Assembly: GCF_003369915.1 (NCBI RefSeq)
Contig: NC_046675.1
Location: forward strand, 22,568,001-22,632,000
DNA length: 64,000 nucleotides
Source of the DNA: Drosophila miranda
Taxonomy: Eukaryota; Arthropoda; Insecta; Diptera; Drosophilidae
Direction of reading: 5' to 3'
In this document: piece after piece, positions 59,851-64,000 of the stretch
Layout: every line of letters begins with the position of its first letter
Numbering within the stretch: position 1 is the first letter of the stretch
Translations under genes and position numbers: made by a program
Notes under the pieces: generated by a model
Told to the model about the DNA's origin: nothing
Databases searched by the model: none
What the model saw: only the letters and a program-made list of their open reading frames with translations

Positions 59851-60904
59851 TTTGTTCAGAGTAGAGGAAAAACTATATTAGCTTGAACGGCTACGTATTC
59901 CGTGCGAGCTGGTTATGGAATGAAGCAGTTGATTTGATGGAAGGCACACTTTAAACGAAATTGGTTGAGCTTTTCGAAATTTCGAGTTTTGTGTTGTGAA
60001 ATACATTTATCTAATCAGAGAGCCTTATTGTCCTTATAATTGTTGCTTAGGAAAACACATTGATTGCTGGAAGTGCAAAATATTGAAAAATATTGTGAAA
60101 TAATTTTAATGGTGAGCAAATCCTTTGGATAATTTTACTCTTGAGAGCTTTCCAATTTTCATACTAAGTTCATTTAAGTCCGAGGTATTCAGAATCAACT
60201 GATAAGAGTTATTACCCGCAAATATTAATTTTCACCGGGAGAGGTCTACGATTGTATGCAATTGATAGTTCAATAAAAATTTACTGATTAGCTAACATTA
60301 CTATGCGAAAAAATATACTCAATTCTAACAGTTACGAATAGTAGATATTTTAGATTGTAGTTTGTAGTTTCTGTTACATATGTATGTACATATTTGTTTA
60401 AATAATCGTAGTTACACCCACTGAAGCGCTTATATACATACGTAGAGTATCTATTGTAGACTCCACAAATCTTGAAGCTTTTGGAAAGCTTTTCAGCTAA
60501 AAATATCATTGTCTATGAACCTGTATTCTGATCTCTTGAAAGCTTTGTTATAACTACTATTATTCATTACCTTTCTCTCCTTTCCTAAGCGCCATGCTAC
60601 AGATCCTTTCGGTTGGCTATTTTCATGTATACAATGATCAATTATATAAAGAAAATTAACTAAAATACATTTTAACTCTATAAGAAATACCTATGCTGAA
60701 GTATTGAGAATCTAGCTCTACATAATTCAAACATTTACTATAATCACGAAGAATAATAAACATATAATAGGTATATACAAATACATATGGGTGATTAACT
60801 ATTGACTAGCCTAAGGAATATATGTACATTTGTCCATAAACATATATAAGATTTATCTAATTTTTATATACAGTATAACACAGTTTTAAGGATGACACTT
60901 TCGA
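59851..60904. other. Spacer between EK20 and EK19
   Basis: About 1 kb of A/T-rich sequence with GATA-like sites near 60200. No gene, element or clear core promoter recognised. Confidence 0.5.
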
Positions 60905-62292
60905 TCATTGATCCGCATCGAGCAAGCCCTCCTGCTGGAACTTGGGAAGGAGTTGTCGCATTATCCTCTGAGTAGCAGGATTGCCATAGCAGGCGTTCTT
61001 GAAGTTGATCGCCCGCTGATTGTTCTGCATTAAGGCATTGAAATCGGCATCAGCCGTCTCCACATTCCTCTGAATGGGTAAGATGGAGATAGTTGTGTGC
61101 ATGCCTAAGGATCAGAGAAGAAACCATACAGTTATTCCAGAAATAAACGCAGGAGAATCGTGTACTTCTCACCATAGAAGGCCTTTTCTTGTAACTGCTG
61201 ATGAAACTGGTGCATGCTGGGAATGGCAGCCTTGAAACGGAGTTTCCTCAGTGTTTCCGAGAAGATGTTGAAGTAGTAGTGGATCAGCTCCTCCTGGTTG
61301 TTCAGATGGAGATCAAACTCCAGCGAGGAGTTCAGGAAGTAGAAAAGATCAATGGCTGGTGAACCCCAGGCGGCATATTGGAAGTCAATGATAATCACAT
61401 CCTCCGCTTCGCCAGTCTCCTTGTCATACTTGACAAGGACATTGTTGGTCCACAGATCGCCATGGGCCAGGACGTTGATCTGGCCGGGACTCACATCGAA
61501 GACGCGTTTGCCCAGCTCCATGTAGACAGGCAACAGAGCCTCCAGTTTCTCGGCATACAGCTCATATCCAGGCCACTGGGCCACTCTTCGACTGGCAGCC
61601 TGTAGCATGCCTAGAAAGCAGGGGGCATAGTTATCCGTGTGACGGTTGAACATTCCTCGATCATAGCTCTCCAAGGCATGATCCTCGCGCTCGTTCAACA
61701 CCGCCGATGTGGCATGCATCTTGGCCAACTTCCGAAGGACAAGACGCGCCAACTTCAGATCGAGTCCGGTGAGACGATCGGGCATCACAAATTCCCGCGC
61801 ACTGAGATCCTCGAAGATCAGCACCGAACGATCGTAGTCCACGGCCATGGTCTCGGCAAAGATCTCCTCCCCATCTTCGATCTCGTGGAGCAGAGCCTTC
61901 AGTTTAGGCAGAATCTGCTCATAGATGGACATCTCGCGATTGAAGATGTCATACGGTTCCATTGCATTCCTGGAAAACTCGTCGCTCTCAAAGGAGGACT
62001 TTATAATGTAATGACCGATCTGGCAGGTGCCATCGCGTCTCGTGAACTGGGCCTTCACTCGGGTCAGCACTCCGCCATAGTTTTCACCCTTTCCCAGGGC
62101 GGGATGGACTTGCAGGCAGGTGATCTTGATCCTCTGATCGCCATAGAAGTCCCTCAGCGCATCCTGAATATAGCTCTCTGTCAGCCAATCAGGAGCATCC
62201 ATAATAACGGAGTTGGAGTTGGTAGAAGGAGCCGCGGATCCACTAAGCTTGGGAATGGCATCGAGTGCCCCGATCAGATCCGAAACCGACAT
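60905..62292 (-). CDS. EK20: divergent EcKinase/CHK-domain kinase-like protein
   Basis: Minus-strand exons 62292-61173 and 61104-60905; 439 aa, the longest of the cluster because of an N-terminal extension of about 30 residues before MDAPDWLTE. It keeps only the last, phase-1 intron (after AFYG). Motifs: KGENYGGVLTRVKAQF, YIIKSSF, VLIFEDLSAREFVM, KLAKMHATSAV, LAHGDLWTNNVLV, IDFQYAAWGSPAIDLFYF. All catalytic residues are present. The GENYGGVLTR block is shared with EK21, so the two form a sub-group. Confidence 0.92.
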
Positions 62293-62347
62293 GATGATAA
62301 ATGAAATTTGTTTTGCGATATGGTGTTTAAAAATCAGAGCACCTCAG

Positions 62348-62355
62348 CTTTTATA
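62348..62355 (-). promoter_or_regulatory. TATA box of EK20
   Basis: TATAAAAG on the minus strand lies 56 bases upstream of the EK20 start codon, so the 5' UTR would be about 25 bases. Confidence 0.55.
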
Positions 62356-63735
62356 TGAAAGCTGCAGCTGTTCCCACGTACATTCGTCACAATTGTGATT
62401 TATAATACCGCCATAAAATCACAGACGTATGTAAATATAGACGCGGGCTTACAGATTACTCTTTTTATTGGGGCGCAAGCACCCCCGAAACCCCCGAAGA
62501 CATCTGAGTAAGATGCCTCGTGGCTGGCACTCTCACGCCGCGGCATAGCTACTGCCTAATCGGACAGATTGTTTGGATTTCGGTCGCTGGCAAACCTGTT
62601 AATCTATATAGCACTTCGTGTGGGTTTAGGGATGGACGAAGACGACAACGAAGCCGAAGACGACAAGTGTTTTATGCCAGAGCTCAGAAATGCCAAGCAT
62701 TTCTTGACTGAAATCATCTCTTAAAAGAGTGAACAACCTACGTCAAAGGCTGAATACTAAAACTAAGGGATACGTTGAAAAAAATCGATAGAGACATTTA
62801 AGGAAACTACTTTCTTCATGGATTTCTAAGAATAATATATGTGGATTGATGGATTTAAATTGAAAGAAAGTATCATATTCTATATTATATATAGTATATT
62901 CTATTTTTTTTCGACATACATTATGAGCATTCGGGTGAAATATGGAAAATTGGAACCGTTATAAAAAATTGTATAAATATGGTGCCTTTTTGGAATTAAA
63001 AAACATGTATTATATGAATATTAAAATTTGGTCACATTTTCTATCTTCAACTTTGTTTTAAAATTATATAAAAAGAGTTTTGTATCACGCTTTAAACGGT
63101 TTCCTTAAAGTTCTAGTCAAATATTAAAGCACTTACTAACTGAGTCTGGGCAAACAATCCTAAAGATACATTGCACTTATGAGATACGAATAATAGGCTG
63201 CCATCATCAAGAACTCAAAATTGTTTGCATAAGCAAATGAGCGCCTGTCGATGGGAATCTTATTGCCTTGAATGGGAATCTGCGTGATACACCAAGCAAC
63301 AAAACACTGAAATACAAATGTCTTACTATATATTCTATATATTTAATGGAGCCCTACTTTTCCTGCCTTAGGGCTCCAAAAGAAATGGTAATTTTCCTTC
63401 AGTTTAAGGTATTTAATCAGCCAAAAAACTGTTCCCAACCATATAAAAGACATTAATCTTGAGACCTGCGGGCTAGTAGTGCTTGGCACACGTTACGCAT
63501 TTCTGGGGCCGGCCTGTTGCCAAACGAATCTCCAGAGAGAACAGTAATCCCCACAAATGTTTGCCGAGGGGAATAAAAACATATAACGCTTCCATCCCAA
63601 ATCTGGAGGAGCGGAATGCAATTAAAGAAAGGCAAACACACGATACGCAGATACAAATACAGATACAGTTACGAGAGCATCAGCATTTCAGTCTAGTAAC
63701 ATTTTCACCTTGACAAAGGCATTGCCTGCGGCAGA
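62356..63735. other. Spacer between divergent EK20 and EK21
   Basis: About 1.4 kb. The part at 62470-62710 is less A/T-rich and has a short open frame (62520-62711) with no known domain. The rest is A/T-rich. No element recognised. Confidence 0.4.
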
Positions 63736-63770
63736 TATAAAGGCGGACGAGTGCGCTTCGGTGATCATTA
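63736..63770 (+). promoter_or_regulatory. EK21 core promoter (TATA and initiator)
   Basis: TATAAA at 63736 and TCATTA at 63765-63770, 31 bases apart from the first T to the A. The leader is about 25 bases. Confidence 0.65.
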
Positions 63771-63791
63771 TTCACTCGGAGATTGGACAAA

Positions 63792-64000
63792 ATGGCAGGC
63801 GTACCAGAGTGGCTGACCCACGACTACCTAGAGCATGCTCTGCGCTCTTACTACAAAGACGAAAGCCTGAAGATTGTCAAGCTGGAAATAAATCCCGCCT
63901 TGAGTGCTGGGGAAAACTATGGCGGTGTTTTGACCAGAGCCCGCCTACGGTTTACGCTGTCCAAAAATCCAGAGAAAGAGCAACTACAGAACCTCATTGT
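63792..64000 (+). CDS. EK21: EcKinase/CHK-domain kinase-like protein (3' end outside window)
   Basis: The first 69 codons are visible: MAGVPEWLTHDYLEHALRSY, then a GENYGGVLTRARLRF block and QNLIV, the approach to the ATP-site lysine. No intron at the G|D position used in group A. The closest match in the window is EK20. The cluster therefore continues to the right. Confidence 0.85.
   Translation, partial: MAGVPEWLTHDYLEHALRSYYKDESLKIVKLEINPALSAGENYGGVLTRARLRFTLSKNPEKEQLQNLI

Noticed and set aside
62520-62711. 63-codon open frame between EK20 and EK21
   Set aside because: Arg-rich composition with no recognisable domain or splice partners.

Overview
The window is arthropod nuclear DNA, almost certainly Drosophila. 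The left edge carries Hel89B, the fly BTAF1/Mot1 gene. Genes are split by short 50-80 bp introns, several promoters have TATA and TCAGT-type initiators, a DRE/Motif 1/Motif 6 core promoter is present, and two DINE-1-like repeats occur. The sequence alone does not fix the species. I guess a non-melanogaster species, because I cannot match the repeat and gene layout to the D. melanogaster order.

Layout. (1) 1-5553: 3' part of Hel89B (+), a HEAT-repeat SNF2 ATPase that removes TBP from DNA. (2) 5554-6779: spacer with a 111-bp periodic repeat. (3) 6780-11364 (-) and 12806-16001 (+): two divergently transcribed ZAD/C2H2 zinc-finger genes of 1464 and 964 codons. They are paralogues built from the same repeated cassette of about six fingers with an acidic linker. 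The spacer between them holds tandem repeats and a housekeeping-type promoter. (4) 16230-64000: a tandem cluster of EcKinase/CHK-domain genes (ecdysteroid kinase-like; labelled EK1-EK21 here). Eighteen look intact, EK6 is open but degenerate, EK12 is a pseudogene, EK21 runs off the right edge, and one gene fragment lies at 21453-21546.

The EK genes fall into three groups. Group A (EK1-5, EK7-10, EK13-16) has N-termini of the type PEWV/PKWVN and the motif LNHGDxWxNN. Group B (EK6, EK11, EK12, EK18, EK19) has the motifs ADELxAPEWLN, IIKTMPEQEGHKK and HGDFHLRNMMF. Group C (EK17, EK20, EK21) is divergent. All complete genes share a last phase-1 intron after a YG/WG/LMG/LA position near the C-terminus. 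The upstream introns have been lost or sit at shifted positions in different members. EK2 and EK3 are near-identical tandem copies whose coding parts differ at three bases while their flanks differ much more, which points to gene conversion.

Function. Hel89B and the two zinc-finger genes are nuclear regulators. The EK genes encode cytosolic small-molecule kinases thought to phosphorylate ecdysteroids or dietary toxins. Their proximal promoters often carry GATA-factor sites, which fits gut or fat-body expression (inference). No tRNA, rRNA or CRISPR array was seen. Coordinates come from reading splice sites by eye; exon sums were checked to be multiples of three, so most junctions should be right to within a few bases.
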